A stretch of DNA of 64,000 bases. Source: Methylophilaceae bacterium. GTDB taxonomy: Bacteria > Pseudomonadota > Gammaproteobacteria > Burkholderiales > Methylophilaceae. Positions within the stretch are counted from its first letter, which is position 1, and every line of letters begins with the position of its first letter. The DNA lies in the NCBI GenBank assembly GCA_028247015.1, contig JAOKFJ010000003.1, positions 1 through 64,000 on the forward strand, read 5' to 3'. Under the pieces are notes generated by a model that saw only the letters and a list, made by a program, of their open reading frames with translations, was not told where the DNA came from and did no database searches. Below are positions 8,893 through 16,894 of this stretch, one piece after another. Both the position numbers and the translations under genes were made by a program.

Positions 8893-9783
8893 ATGAGCCC
8901 AAAAAATAAATCTCAATCTATTGTAGTTTTAGGTGGCGGTTTTCTTGGTAAGAATATAACTTCATATTTTAAAAAAAATTATCATCACGTCAAACTTATC
9001 GATAGAAAAATATGTGATCTGTTAGACTTAAAAAAACTATCAATTCTATTTCAAAGTATTCCACCTTCTTCTACCTTTATCATTCCTGCAGCTGTAACTC
9101 GATTAATTTCTAACGATAGGGATTCGTATGACAAGAATATTAAAATTATTAAAAATCTTTTAAAGGTCATACCTATTCATGCTAAACATGTAATTTTTTT
9201 TAGTACTATAGATGTTTATGGACTTAATCCAACTTTACCGATTAGTGAGTTAAATCCAGTCAATCCAAATGATTTTTACGCTAAAGCAAAATTAGATAGT
9301 GAGATTATTTTAAAAAAAACATCAGACGACAAAGGATTTAATTTAACAATACTCAGACTTTGCGGAGTTTACGGAAAGGATGATGCATTAAAAAGTACGA
9401 TTAATCGATTGGTATCATCTGCTATTAATGAGAGAAGGATTAATATAACCTCTAATCCCGATATCGAAAGAGATTTTATTTCGGTCAATGATATACCTCG
9501 AATAATTGAGAGGATAGTTAGTAATAATATAATTGGAGTTTTTAATTTAGCTACAGGGCAGAGTCATACATTATCTAATATTGCTAAAAAAATTGTTTCC
9601 ATATTAAATTTTAAAGTTGACATTAATATACGAAATAAAATAGAAGACAATCGAGTTTTAAAGTTACAATTTGATACTAGCTGCTTATCAAATGAATTCA
9701 AGGAATTTAAAATGACTTCTCTAGATGATGGTTTGGTTGACTATATTAATAATTATTTAAGCCATGAAGTGAAAAAAAAATAA
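8893..9783 (+). CDS. NAD-dependent epimerase/dehydratase (extended SDR)
   Basis: 296 residues with the N-terminal dinucleotide motif VVLGGGFLG (a variant of GxxGxxG) and an active-site YAKAK (YxxxK) preceded by FFSTIDVYG. RDFISVNDIPR and FNLATGQSHTLSNIA are typical of sugar-nucleotide epimerase/dehydratase C-termini. A ribosome-binding AGGTGG lies at 8878-8883. It shares one base (TAATG) with the following alcohol dehydrogenase, so the two are coupled. It probably acts on an NDP-sugar intermediate of the same pathway. The exact reaction (epimerase, dehydratase or reductase) cannot be told. Confidence 0.8.
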   Translation: MSPKNKSQSIVVLGGGFLGKNITSYFKKNYHHVKLIDRKICDLLDLKKLSILFQSIPPSSTFIIPAAVTRLISNDRDSYDKNIKIIKNLLKVIPIHAKHVIFFSTIDVYGLNPTLPISELNPVNPNDFYAKAKLDSEIILKKTSDDKGFNLTILRLCGVYGKDDALKSTINRLVSSAINERRINITSNPDIERDFISVNDIPRIIERIVSNNIIGVFNLATGQSHTLSNIAKKIVSILNFKVDINIRNKIEDNRVLKLQFDTSCLSNEFKEFKMTSLDDGLVDYINNYLSHEVKKK

Positions 9784-10826
9784 TGAAAATTAATGCTGCA
9801 GTTTTAGAAGTGCTTGGTAGTCCATTATTAATTAAATCAATTGATGCGCCTCCCCTTCTTCCGGGTCAGGTCTTAATTAAGATCTTATTTAGCGGAGTTT
9901 GCCGTAGCCAACTTATGGAAGTTAAAGGAAAACGAGGTTCAGATAACTGGCTCCCCCATCTTCTTGGCCATGAAGGTTCTGGTATTGTCCAAGAAATTGG
10001 CAAAGGCGTTACTAAAATTAAAGTTGGCGATGAAGTAATTTTAGGGTGGGTTAAGGGAGATGGTCTGGAGGCCCCTGGAGCTAAGTTTAAATGTGGTGAT
10101 CAAGTTATAAATTCAGGTTGTGTAACAACTTTTTCTAACTATTCTATTGTTTCGGAAAATAGACTAGTAAAAAAACCAATATCTTTACCTTTTGATATAG
10201 CTGTTCTTTTTGGCTGTGCCCTTCCCACAGGAGCAGGTATGGTTTTAAATGAGCTAAAACCATCAACTGATCTATCAATTATTGTTCTTGGTTTGGGGGG
10301 GATTGGACTTTCTGCTCTCATGGCTCTAAAAGCACTAAATATTAAGATGATTATTGCCGTTGATATATCTGATGAAAAATTAGCATTAGCTAAGCAATTG
10401 GGTGCAACACACACTTTTAACTCAAAAAATCATAATATTCAGCAAGATGTTCATAAGCTGACAGATGGTGGCGCTGATAGGTGTATTGAATCTGGTGGTC
10501 ATGTAGCTACCATTGAACTCGGATTTTCGTTAATTAGAAAAAAAGGGGGTAAAGTTCTTTTCGCGTCTCATCCTCCTGATGGTGAAATGATTAAAATAGC
10601 CCCACATGAACTCATTTCTGGGAAGTCTATAGATGGCTCCTGGGGTGGATCAACTATTCCAGATAAGGACATACCAATAATGCATAACTTATTCCAAAAA
10701 TCAGATGCACCCTTAGGGTCTCTGCTTGGCAAAAGATATAAATTAGAGGAGATAAATGAAGCTTTAGATGATCTAGAAGCTGGCCGCGTTTTCCGTCCCT
10801 TAATAGTTATGGAACATTTAGAATAA
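9783..10826 (+). CDS. Zinc-type alcohol dehydrogenase (MDR family)
   Basis: Medium-chain dehydrogenase of 347 residues. The catalytic zinc ligands are recognisable as C40 (SGVCRSQ), H63/E64 (LLGHEGSG) and C145 (LFGCALPTG). The NAD-binding glycines are in VLGLGGIGLSAL. The structural-zinc lobe is degenerate: residues 90-115 hold only two cysteines (FKCGDQVINSGC) where four are usual. It overlaps the upstream epimerase by one base and ends the plus-strand operon. It likely oxidises or reduces a hydroxyl or aldehyde group in the same pathway. Confidence 0.8.
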   Translation: MKINAAVLEVLGSPLLIKSIDAPPLLPGQVLIKILFSGVCRSQLMEVKGKRGSDNWLPHLLGHEGSGIVQEIGKGVTKIKVGDEVILGWVKGDGLEAPGAKFKCGDQVINSGCVTTFSNYSIVSENRLVKKPISLPFDIAVLFGCALPTGAGMVLNELKPSTDLSIIVLGLGGIGLSALMALKALNIKMIIAVDISDEKLALAKQLGATHTFNSKNHNIQQDVHKLTDGGADRCIESGGHVATIELGFSLIRKKGGKVLFASHPPDGEMIKIAPHELISGKSIDGSWGGSTIPDKDIPIMHNLFQKSDAPLGSLLGKRYKLEEINEALDDLEAGRVFRPLIVMEHLE

Positions 10827-10854
10827 ATTTAAAAAAATTAAAATTTTTGTTGAA

Positions 10855-11541
10855 TTAAGAATTAGCTTTTTTGTATGCTTCGGGTGTCCCTATATCAATA
10901 AATATCTCTTGCGTTTCATAGGTAAAAATACGACCAATTAAATGATTAAGTATTTCTGTGCTGAAATCCTTCGCCTCAGATAGCTCTTTTTTTATCGTCA
11001 CTAATAATTCAGCAGATAATATATATATAGCTCCATTTGCTAGATTTCCTGGTGGATTGGTAACTTTTTCATAAAATTGAGTAACTATACCTTTTTGATT
11101 TAATTTAATAATTCCGCAAGCAGAGGGGTTATTAGTTCGAAATGTCATCATTGTTAATAAGCATTCTTTTGGTCTATTTTGATGCGCGTCGATAAACGCA
11201 TTAAAATTAGCCATACAATAATTATCAGAATGAATTAATAAGCCATCTTCACCTTGAAAAAAATCAAGATTTTTAACTAATGTTCCAGCTGTTCCCATAA
11301 GTAAAGATTCATTAGCTATTGTTACTTTATTACTATATTGACTTCCCTTAACATATGACTCAACCTGATTTGACTTGTAATGAGTGTTGATAAGAAATGG
11401 GCCTAAATTAAATTCGACTAATCGACTTAACCAAATTTCTAGAAGTGGCACTCCTTTTATTGGTACTAGGCACTTTGGGATATCTTTAGTTAACGGCATT
11501 AACCGCTTACCAAATCCTGCTGCTAGAAGTATTGTTCTCAT
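10855..11541 (-). CDS. Sugar-1-phosphate nucleotidyltransferase, HddC-like
   Basis: 228 residues, the length of heptose-1-phosphate guanylyltransferases. The N-terminus LAAGFGKRLMPLTKDIPKC is the nucleotide-binding signature GxGxRLxPLTxxxPK, followed by a metal-binding Asp in LLIHSDNYC. Together with the neighbouring GmhA-like isomerase and heptose kinase it fits D-glycero-D-manno-heptose 1-phosphate guanylyltransferase (HddC), which makes GDP-heptose for S-layer or capsule glycans. Glucose- or mannose-1-phosphate specificity is possible on sequence alone; the context favours heptose. It is the last gene of the minus-strand operon and converges on the alcohol dehydrogenase gene. Confidence 0.75.
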   Translation of the reverse strand: MRTILLAAGFGKRLMPLTKDIPKCLVPIKGVPLLEIWLSRLVEFNLGPFLINTHYKSNQVESYVKGSQYSNKVTIANESLLMGTAGTLVKNLDFFQGEDGLLIHSDNYCMANFNAFIDAHQNRPKECLLTMMTFRTNNPSACGIIKLNQKGIVTQFYEKVTNPPGNLANGAIYILSAELLVTIKKELSEAKDFSTEILNHLIGRIFTYETQEIFIDIGTPEAYKKANS

Positions 11542-11598
11542 TTTATTTTTTGATTATTTCGATAGTGGTATGAGTAAATTAATACTTTAATATAATAT

Positions 11599-13032
11599 TT
11601 ACGTTAGGACTTGAAGAAATTCATCTAAATTAAGAGGCGTATTTCCGATTCGACCAACTTGTAATGCCGCAGCTAATGAACCAAGACATGCTGCTTCCCA
11701 TACATCTGCTCCACATGCCATTGCCATAGCACTAGTAATTAATAAAGAATCTCCTGCACCCGCCTCATCCTTAACAGCATTATTAAGACTTGGTATTCTG
11801 TCAGTAGATCTATCATTATTACTTACGCCCTTATAGACCAACAAACCTTCCTCACCTAGTTTAAGTAAAATATTCTTTGCAGATGAATCTCGCCTTAACT
11901 TCTCAGCCAATACTACTAATCCATCTTCATGATTACGCGTACTAATTCTGGCTTCTCGCTCAGTTGGTGTTAGAAGATCCATATTTTTGAAACGACTAAT
12001 ATCGCCAACCTGAGAGGATGATTGACTATCAGCGGCAACAAATATTTTATGATTTTTAGTGATATTCATAATATCGCCAACTAAAGACTGTGGTAGGCAA
12101 CCATAATTAAAATCTGAGAACACTAGTAAATCTACATCATTGATATTTTTCTTTATTAGTTCAAGCATTTTATTTTGATAGGCTATTGAAATTGCTCCTT
12201 GATAAAGATGACTTACTCTCAATAAACTTTTATTCTTACTTCGGAAGCGTTGCTTTAAAGTAGTTGGGCGGGCCTCGTCGGCGAATAAATTTACATTCAC
12301 TCCACTTTTAGAGAGGCAATCAATAGCATATTCTCTGGATTCATCATTTCCTGTTACTGAAATAAAATCAACAGATGCTCCTAGACTTGAAGCATGCGAT
12401 GCAACAATTCCAGCACCACCAACAAATTTTTGTGAATCTGTCGGAGTGACAACAATAGAAGGGTCCTCATGTGACATTCCCAATGCATGACAAGTAATGT
12501 ATTCATCAACAATTAAATCACCTATTACACAAACTTTTAGGTCTTGGAATTTTTTTAGACGACTTATAAGCTTTTCTTTAGAGAGATTATGTTGTCTTAG
12601 ATATTCAGTAGGTAATGAAATAGAATGAGAATCAATTTCCCTAAAATCTTTTTTGATTAAATCTACTGATGAGAAGAAAGTATCTCCCGAGCTAAAAACT
12701 AATTGCCCACCATATGACAAGACAGCATTAGATTCAGGATTTTCAAGCAACTCATATTCTTTTCCTTTGACTACAATATCAGGCTTAATACGCCTAATAA
12801 TTTTTTCAATTGGCTCGTTTGTGATAAATACCTCACTTACTAGATTATGACTTTCTAGTGCCTCTAAACGAAGATTTTCAGGGATATGGGCATGCTCTCC
12901 AGCATGTTGATCTCCTTCTATAGCCACTATAAGATTGTCACCATAATTTCTAGCAAACCTTAAAAATCGCATATGTCCAGGATGAAGAATATTGAAGACT
13001 CCTGAAACTAAAACTGTAGTTTTTTTTGGCAT
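11599..13032 (-). CDS. Bifunctional heptose enzyme, nucleotidyltransferase-kinase in reversed order (HldE-like)
   Basis: About 477 residues. The N-terminal ~130 residues are a cytidylyltransferase-like domain (VSGVFNILHPGHMRFL with the HPGH motif, then KPDIVVKGKEY). The remainder is a PfkB/ribokinase-family kinase (VIGDLIVDEYI, VGGAGIVASHASSLGA, catalytic EAGAGDSLL). E. coli HldE has the kinase first and the adenylyltransferase last, so the order is swapped here. I chose the ATG at 13030-13032, one base after the upstream stop; a longer frame to 13086 would overlap gmhA by 53 bases. The likely substrate is heptose-7-phosphate from the adjacent isomerase, giving a bisphosphate or an NDP-heptose. 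Confidence 0.8.
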   Translation of the reverse strand: MPKKTTVLVSGVFNILHPGHMRFLRFARNYGDNLIVAIEGDQHAGEHAHIPENLRLEALESHNLVSEVFITNEPIEKIIRRIKPDIVVKGKEYELLENPESNAVLSYGGQLVFSSGDTFFSSVDLIKKDFREIDSHSISLPTEYLRQHNLSKEKLISRLKKFQDLKVCVIGDLIVDEYITCHALGMSHEDPSIVVTPTDSQKFVGGAGIVASHASSLGASVDFISVTGNDESREYAIDCLSKSGVNVNLFADEARPTTLKQRFRSKNKSLLRVSHLYQGAISIAYQNKMLELIKKNINDVDLLVFSDFNYGCLPQSLVGDIMNITKNHKIFVAADSQSSSQVGDISRFKNMDLLTPTEREARISTRNHEDGLVVLAEKLRRDSSAKNILLKLGEEGLLVYKGVSNNDRSTDRIPSLNNAVKDEAGAGDSLLITSAMAMACGADVWEAACLGSLAAALQVGRIGNTPLNLDEFLQVLT

Positions 13033-13033
13033 A

Positions 13034-13618
13034 TTATTTTTTAGGGCGGTTTTTATATAGCCATTGCATAAGCATATGACCAACAATTATTTGAAGATCT
13101 TCTGCAATTTGCATATCATTTACCGAAAAGTGAATTGGTACATCGACAATCTCTTTGCATTTTCCTCCACTATAACCCAACACAGCAAATGATTTTACCT
13201 GCATTTTCTTAGCTTGTTCAACGGCACGCAAAATATTAGGCGAATTACCACTTCCACTAAGAGCAATTAATAAATCGCCCTTCTCTGCTTGAACAGCTAA
13301 TTGTTCGGAATAAATATGATCATAGCCTATATCGTTTGCCAGGCATGTTATTACTGCTGAATTATCAGATAGTGAAATTGCTCTTAGACCGCCACCGGAC
13401 ATCTTAGCAATCCCATATATAAAGTCATTGGCAAGATGAATTGCATTACCCGCACTACCCCCATTTCCACATAAGAATAAACGACGCCCGTCACTCCAGC
13501 AATTTTGGATATCAGTAGCTAATTCTTCGATAGGCGACCAATCTGATTCCTGAAGAACTTCCTGTAGTTTTTTTGAGTAGCTTTCAAAAAATTCTTTAAT
13601 ATTAGGGTTCGTTTTCAT
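13034..13618 (-). CDS. gmhA: Phosphoheptose isomerase (SIS domain)
   Basis: 194 residues, the usual GmhA length. It converts sedoheptulose-7-phosphate to D-glycero-D-manno-heptose-7-phosphate in the cytoplasm. Visible signatures are LCGNGGSAGNAIHLANDF, LSGSGNSPNIL and the C-terminal helix EDLQIIVGHMLMQ with the active-site Glu and His. It lies two bases after the upstream epimerase stop and one base before the HldE-like gene. It supplies the first committed heptose intermediate to that enzyme and to the HddC-like transferase. A core-LPS role rather than a capsule role is possible. Confidence 0.85.
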   Translation of the reverse strand: MKTNPNIKEFFESYSKKLQEVLQESDWSPIEELATDIQNCWSDGRRLFLCGNGGSAGNAIHLANDFIYGIAKMSGGGLRAISLSDNSAVITCLANDIGYDHIYSEQLAVQAEKGDLLIALSGSGNSPNILRAVEQAKKMQVKSFAVLGYSGGKCKEIVDVPIHFSVNDMQIAEDLQIIVGHMLMQWLYKNRPKK

Positions 13619-13620
13619 TA

Positions 13621-14565
13621 TTATTTATTTGTTAAAACAGTTTTTTGCATCCATTTTAAATTATAAAAATGATCTTCATCTTTTAATTCATTGTTTTTAA
13701 ATTTTTGAATTATTTCTTTTATAGCATCATCAACTGTCTTTTTTGGCCTGAAACCTGTAGCTAGTATTTTATCAGAATTAATTCGATATGACCGTGGGTC
13801 ATTTGATGGAGTAACTGAAATTTCTGCAGTAATTTTTTTAGAGATTAGATTGGCAATATCTTTAATTGAAATATTTTCAAATCCTGCATTATAAATTCCT
13901 GTGATTTCTGGATGGTCAATTAAGTGCAAATATAGATCAGTAATATCATCAATGTGAATATTCGGTCTTATCTGATCTCCTCCAAAGACTGTAATTTTAC
14001 CATTGGTTAAAGCTTGCATTGTTAATAGATTTACAGACACGTCTAGTCGCATACGCGGTGAATATCCACAAACAGTAGCTGGGCGAACAATTTGTACCAC
14101 CATATCATTCTCATAACTTAGCAAGACACGCTCGCCCACCATTTTAGTTTTATTATATTCAGATATAGGCTCTAATTCTAGATTTTCAGTTACCTGAAGC
14201 TCTTCCTTCACTCCATAGACACTGCCTGATGACGCATAGATAAAACGCTTAATTCCATTTCTTCTTGCTTTATCTGCAAGCTGCATAGTAGCTAAAGCAC
14301 TTATTTCCCAAGTTAATTTCGGATCTAGGTCACTACATGGATCATTAGCAATTGAGGATAAATGAATAATACAATCAACTCCTTCTAGTGGAATTGATTC
14401 TGTATCACGAACATCTCCCTTAATAATAGACAAATTTTTATGTGGAATTAAATAATTTCCAAACCATTGAATATCAAATACGATTACATCGTATCCCCTC
14501 TCTAATAATTTAGGAACAAGCACATGCCCCTTATAACCACAACCGCCTGTAACAAGAATTTTCAT
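13621..14565 (-). CDS. NAD-dependent sugar epimerase/dehydratase
   Basis: Extended SDR of 314 residues with VTGGCGYKGHV (a GxxGxxG variant), the NAD-ribose Asp in VIFDIQWFG and the catalytic YNKTK (YxxxK) after SSGSVYG. I use the ATG at 14563-14565; a TTG immediately before it also lies in frame. It is the first gene of the minus-strand heptose operon. It probably epimerises or reduces a nucleotide-activated heptose or hexose, as WcaG/DmhA-type enzymes do in GDP-heptose modification. The exact substrate is not readable. Confidence 0.8.
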   Translation of the reverse strand: MKILVTGGCGYKGHVLVPKLLERGYDVIVFDIQWFGNYLIPHKNLSIIKGDVRDTESIPLEGVDCIIHLSSIANDPCSDLDPKLTWEISALATMQLADKARRNGIKRFIYASSGSVYGVKEELQVTENLELEPISEYNKTKMVGERVLLSYENDMVVQIVRPATVCGYSPRMRLDVSVNLLTMQALTNGKITVFGGDQIRPNIHIDDITDLYLHLIDHPEITGIYNAGFENISIKDIANLISKKITAEISVTPSNDPRSYRINSDKILATGFRPKKTVDDAIKEIIQKFKNNELKDEDHFYNLKWMQKTVLTNK

Positions 14566-14808
14566 CAATGAATTAGATAAATATTTATAATTAAAACAAC
14601 ATTTTATCCTAGGGACAATTGCTTTGGGGTTTTTAATGACAATCTAAATTATTTATTAATTTTAGTCTCAACATATCTCATATTCCAAATTGAGGTGATT
14701 GGGTCTTAAATGTTATAAAATAATCATTTAAACATAAGCTGTATGAATCTCAGAATGATAAAAGCAGGGAAAATTAATAGCTGTGAGGTTTGTGCGAAGG
14801 GAAATTAT

Positions 14809-14931
14809 ATGGAATGGCTATACATAGGAATAGGAACACTTTTAGGAACTAGTCTACTGGGCTCAAGCTTTCTAACTAATATTTTACTTGGTTGGGCAAT
14901 ATGGGAATTAAGGAAAATGAGATCTAAGTAG
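14809..14931 (+). CDS. Possible 40-residue membrane protein
   Basis: ATG 14809 is preceded by AAGGGA at 14797-14802 with six bases between, a good ribosome-binding site. The 40-residue product starts MEWLYIGIGTLLG, holds one hydrophobic stretch of about 24 residues and ends in basic ELRKMRSK, a plausible single-pass inner-membrane peptide. The frame can be extended to an ATG at 14743, but the extension has no comparable ribosome-binding site. I do not recognise the family. I see nothing else in the surrounding stretch 14566-14954 beyond AT-rich spacer that must hold the promoter of the minus-strand heptose operon. Confidence 0.35.
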   Translation: MEWLYIGIGTLLGTSLLGSSFLTNILLGWAIWELRKMRSK

Positions 14932-14954
14932 GATTAAAGTACAAATCTTAATCT

Positions 14955-15461
14955 TTACATCTTTACAAAATCACGCTTACCCAAATTAACTCCATTAGCC
15001 CTTAAAATGTCATAAGTAGTAGTCATATGGAAAAAGAAATGTGGAATAATCCAATTACTTAAATACAAATGCCCATTTTTAAATTTAAAGTCTCTTTTTC
15101 CTATTGAGAATTCAATTTTTTTTAGCTCAGACCCATCCATTTTCTTTGATTTAATCTTCTTTAAAAAAGTAATAGTTTTTTGAATTCTTTTCTGTAATTC
15201 GGAAAATGTAACTTCATTATCTTTATATGATGGGGCTTTTACACCTGCTAATCTTCCAACACCTAGCCTTACCATATCAGTTCCAATTTGGATTTGTTTT
15301 GTCAGTGGCAACATATCTGGAGCCAGTCTTGCATTAATAAATACTGATTTATCAATTTTTCTTTTCTCTGCATCTTTTTCTGCTTTTAACAGAATATGGG
15401 AGAGAATATTAAAATTATGAATAAATAAAGGGACTGAGACTTCATACATTGATAAGGCCAT
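14955..15461 (-). CDS. DUF1993 domain protein
   Basis: 168 residues, the length of DUF1993 (PF09351) proteins. Recognisable features are the N-terminal MYEVSVPLFIHNFNILSHIL, the central DMLPLTKQIQIGTDMVRLGVGRLAG and the C-terminal IPHFFFHMTTTYDILRANG. The family is predicted to be an all-helical bundle related to DinB/metal-binding four-helix proteins; no reaction is established. It stands alone between divergent or unrelated genes and gives no operon clue. The family call is from pattern memory and fairly confident; the function is unknown. Confidence 0.7.
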   Translation of the reverse strand: MALSMYEVSVPLFIHNFNILSHILLKAEKDAEKRKIDKSVFINARLAPDMLPLTKQIQIGTDMVRLGVGRLAGVKAPSYKDNEVTFSELQKRIQKTITFLKKIKSKKMDGSELKKIEFSIGKRDFKFKNGHLYLSNWIIPHFFFHMTTTYDILRANGVNLGKRDFVKM

Positions 15462-15564
15462 ATTAAAACTCCAAAAAAATATCGAATAAATATAATTGTT
15501 GAATAATAACCAAATTATTAGAAAATTAACAATTTACACTTAGCAATCATTTATACTAGTTCTT

Positions 15565-16674
15565 GTGTTTATTCATTTAATAAAAATTATATTTCGACCT
15601 TGTATCGCGCTAGCGCTAGGATTTACTTTAGTTTTTCTATCTGGTTGCTCTCAGCTTGGTCCAGATTTTATGGAAAATGGTAGAAATGATTATAACAAAG
15701 TCCTGGCAAACACCAATGACGAGGAAATGTTACTGAATTTAGTTAGAAGAAGGTATGCAGACAGTATTGCAATTTTAGAAGTAAATAGTGTATCAACTTC
15801 TCTTGAATGGAAGCGAAGTGGTAATTTAATAGCTAATATTTTTGACGGGGCTGATAATAATTTTGGTATTAGAGGTGATGGTTCTTACAGTGAAAAACCA
15901 ACCATTACTTATCTACCTCTTCAGGGATCCAATTATGTAAGAAACGTATTAAGTCCCATCCAACCTGAAATTATATTGCTTCTAACAAGATCAGGTTGGA
16001 GTATTGAAAGGCTATTGAGACTAACAACCAATAAAATTAATGGGATAAATAATGCGTCGGAGGCATCTGGACCAACGCCTAATATTGAGCCATCTTATAA
16101 AGAGTTTAAAGTATTAGCTAATATCTTTTATCAACTTCAGAAAAAAAATATCATCAGCTTTGGCTATCAATTGGAAGGCTCTAATAATAAGCTTGCTCTC
16201 CTAATTAGGAAAAAATTTAGTGGCTCTAATGAAGTTAAAAGCCTACTCACTGCTTTAGATTTATCTACTAATAATACAATAATTCCTTTAACAACTAATT
16301 TCTCTAATGGGACAGAGGGCAAAAGTATTGAAATTAATTTAAGATCACTAGCAGGTATTCAATTTTTCTTATCTCATGGCGTTCTTATTCCAGATGAAGA
16401 TATTATTAATAATCGAGTTAAGGTTACCAAAACCAAAGATGGCGAGAATTTTAATTGGCAGAATATTATGTCAGATTTTTTTGTTGTCTACTCTCAAAAA
16501 GAAAAACCTAATAATGCATCCGTAAAAGTCAAATATAGAGGCCACTGGTTTTTCATAAAGGACAATGATATGGAGAGTAAGTACACATTAATGCTTCTTA
16601 ATCAAATTAGTGCCTTACAATCAGGTAACTTAGAGAAAGCAGGGCCAGTTTTAACTCTACCAGTAGCTCAGTAA
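15565..16674 (+). CDS. Predicted lipoprotein of unknown function
   Basis: 369 residues with a GTG start. The N-terminus is a lipoprotein signal: basic residues, hydrophobic ALALGFTLVFL, then the lipobox LSGC with the lipidated Cys near residue 28. The mature part begins with DYNKVLANTNDEEMLLNLVRRRY, a motif I associate with a family of uncharacterised proteobacterial lipoproteins. Asp at +2 is absent (Ser follows the Cys), so outer-membrane sorting is expected. The two tRNA-Arg genes follow on the same strand, but a separate promoter before the tRNAs suggests they are not co-transcribed. Confidence 0.7.
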   Translation: MFIHLIKIIFRPCIALALGFTLVFLSGCSQLGPDFMENGRNDYNKVLANTNDEEMLLNLVRRRYADSIAILEVNSVSTSLEWKRSGNLIANIFDGADNNFGIRGDGSYSEKPTITYLPLQGSNYVRNVLSPIQPEIILLLTRSGWSIERLLRLTTNKINGINNASEASGPTPNIEPSYKEFKVLANIFYQLQKKNIISFGYQLEGSNNKLALLIRKKFSGSNEVKSLLTALDLSTNNTIIPLTTNFSNGTEGKSIEINLRSLAGIQFFLSHGVLIPDEDIINNRVKVTKTKDGENFNWQNIMSDFFVVYSQKEKPNNASVKVKYRGHWFFIKDNDMESKYTLMLLNQISALQSGNLEKAGPVLTLPVAQ

Positions 16675-16686
16675 GAAATTTTCTGC

Positions 16687-16715
16687 CTGAATTACCCTCA
16701 AAACTAAGTTATAAT
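16687..16715 (+). promoter_or_regulatory. Predicted sigma70 promoter of the tRNA-Arg pair
   Basis: A perfect TATAAT at 16710-16715 ends nine bases before the tRNA. A weak -35 CTGAAT lies at 16687-16692 with a 17-base spacer. The -10 distance fits a transcript starting just before the mature 5' end. The call rests on the -10 box and position. Confidence 0.5.
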
Positions 16716-16724
16716 ATCGCTCAC

Positions 16725-16801
16725 GCGCCCGTAGCTCAGCTGGATAGAGTACTTGGCTACGAACCAAGGGGTCAGGAGTTCGAATCTCTTCGGGCGCGCC
16801 A
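16725..16801 (+). tRNA. tRNA-Arg (anticodon ACG)
   Basis: 77 bases including an encoded CCA. The acceptor stem GCGCCCG/CGGGCGC is fully paired. The D arm is TAGCTCAGCTGGATAGAG, the anticodon stem CTTGG/CCAAG holds the loop CTACGAA with anticodon ACG, and the T-loop is TTCGAAT. With A34 deaminated to inosine it reads CGU, CGC and CGA. It is followed after 15 bases by a near-identical copy with anticodon TCG. Confidence 0.95.
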
Positions 16802-16816
16802 ATTTTATTACTTTAA

Positions 16817-16893
16817 GCGCCTGTAGCTCAGCTGGATAGAGTACTTGGCTTCGAACCAAGGGGTCAGGAGTTCGAATCTCTTCAGGCGCGCCA
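16817..16893 (+). tRNA. tRNA-Arg (anticodon TCG)
   Basis: 77 bases with encoded CCA. It is identical to the upstream tRNA-Arg except at three positions: anticodon base 34 (A to T, giving TCG) and one acceptor pair changed from C:G to T:A on both sides (GCGCCTG/CAGGCGC). The paired change keeps the stem intact, so the copy looks functional and under selection. It would read CGA, possibly other CGN codons. It probably shares the promoter before the first copy. Confidence 0.93.
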
Positions 16894-16894
16894 A

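Noticed and set aside
10833-10848. AAAAATT-AA-AATTTTT palindrome between convergent operons
   Set aside because: Pure AT with a two-base loop, too weak for an intrinsic terminator and expected by chance in such sequence.
1-14565. Prophage, insertion sequence or CRISPR array in the accessory region
   Set aside because: I saw no transposase, integrase, terminal inverted repeats or regularly spaced repeats anywhere in the window. The accessory character rests on gene content only.
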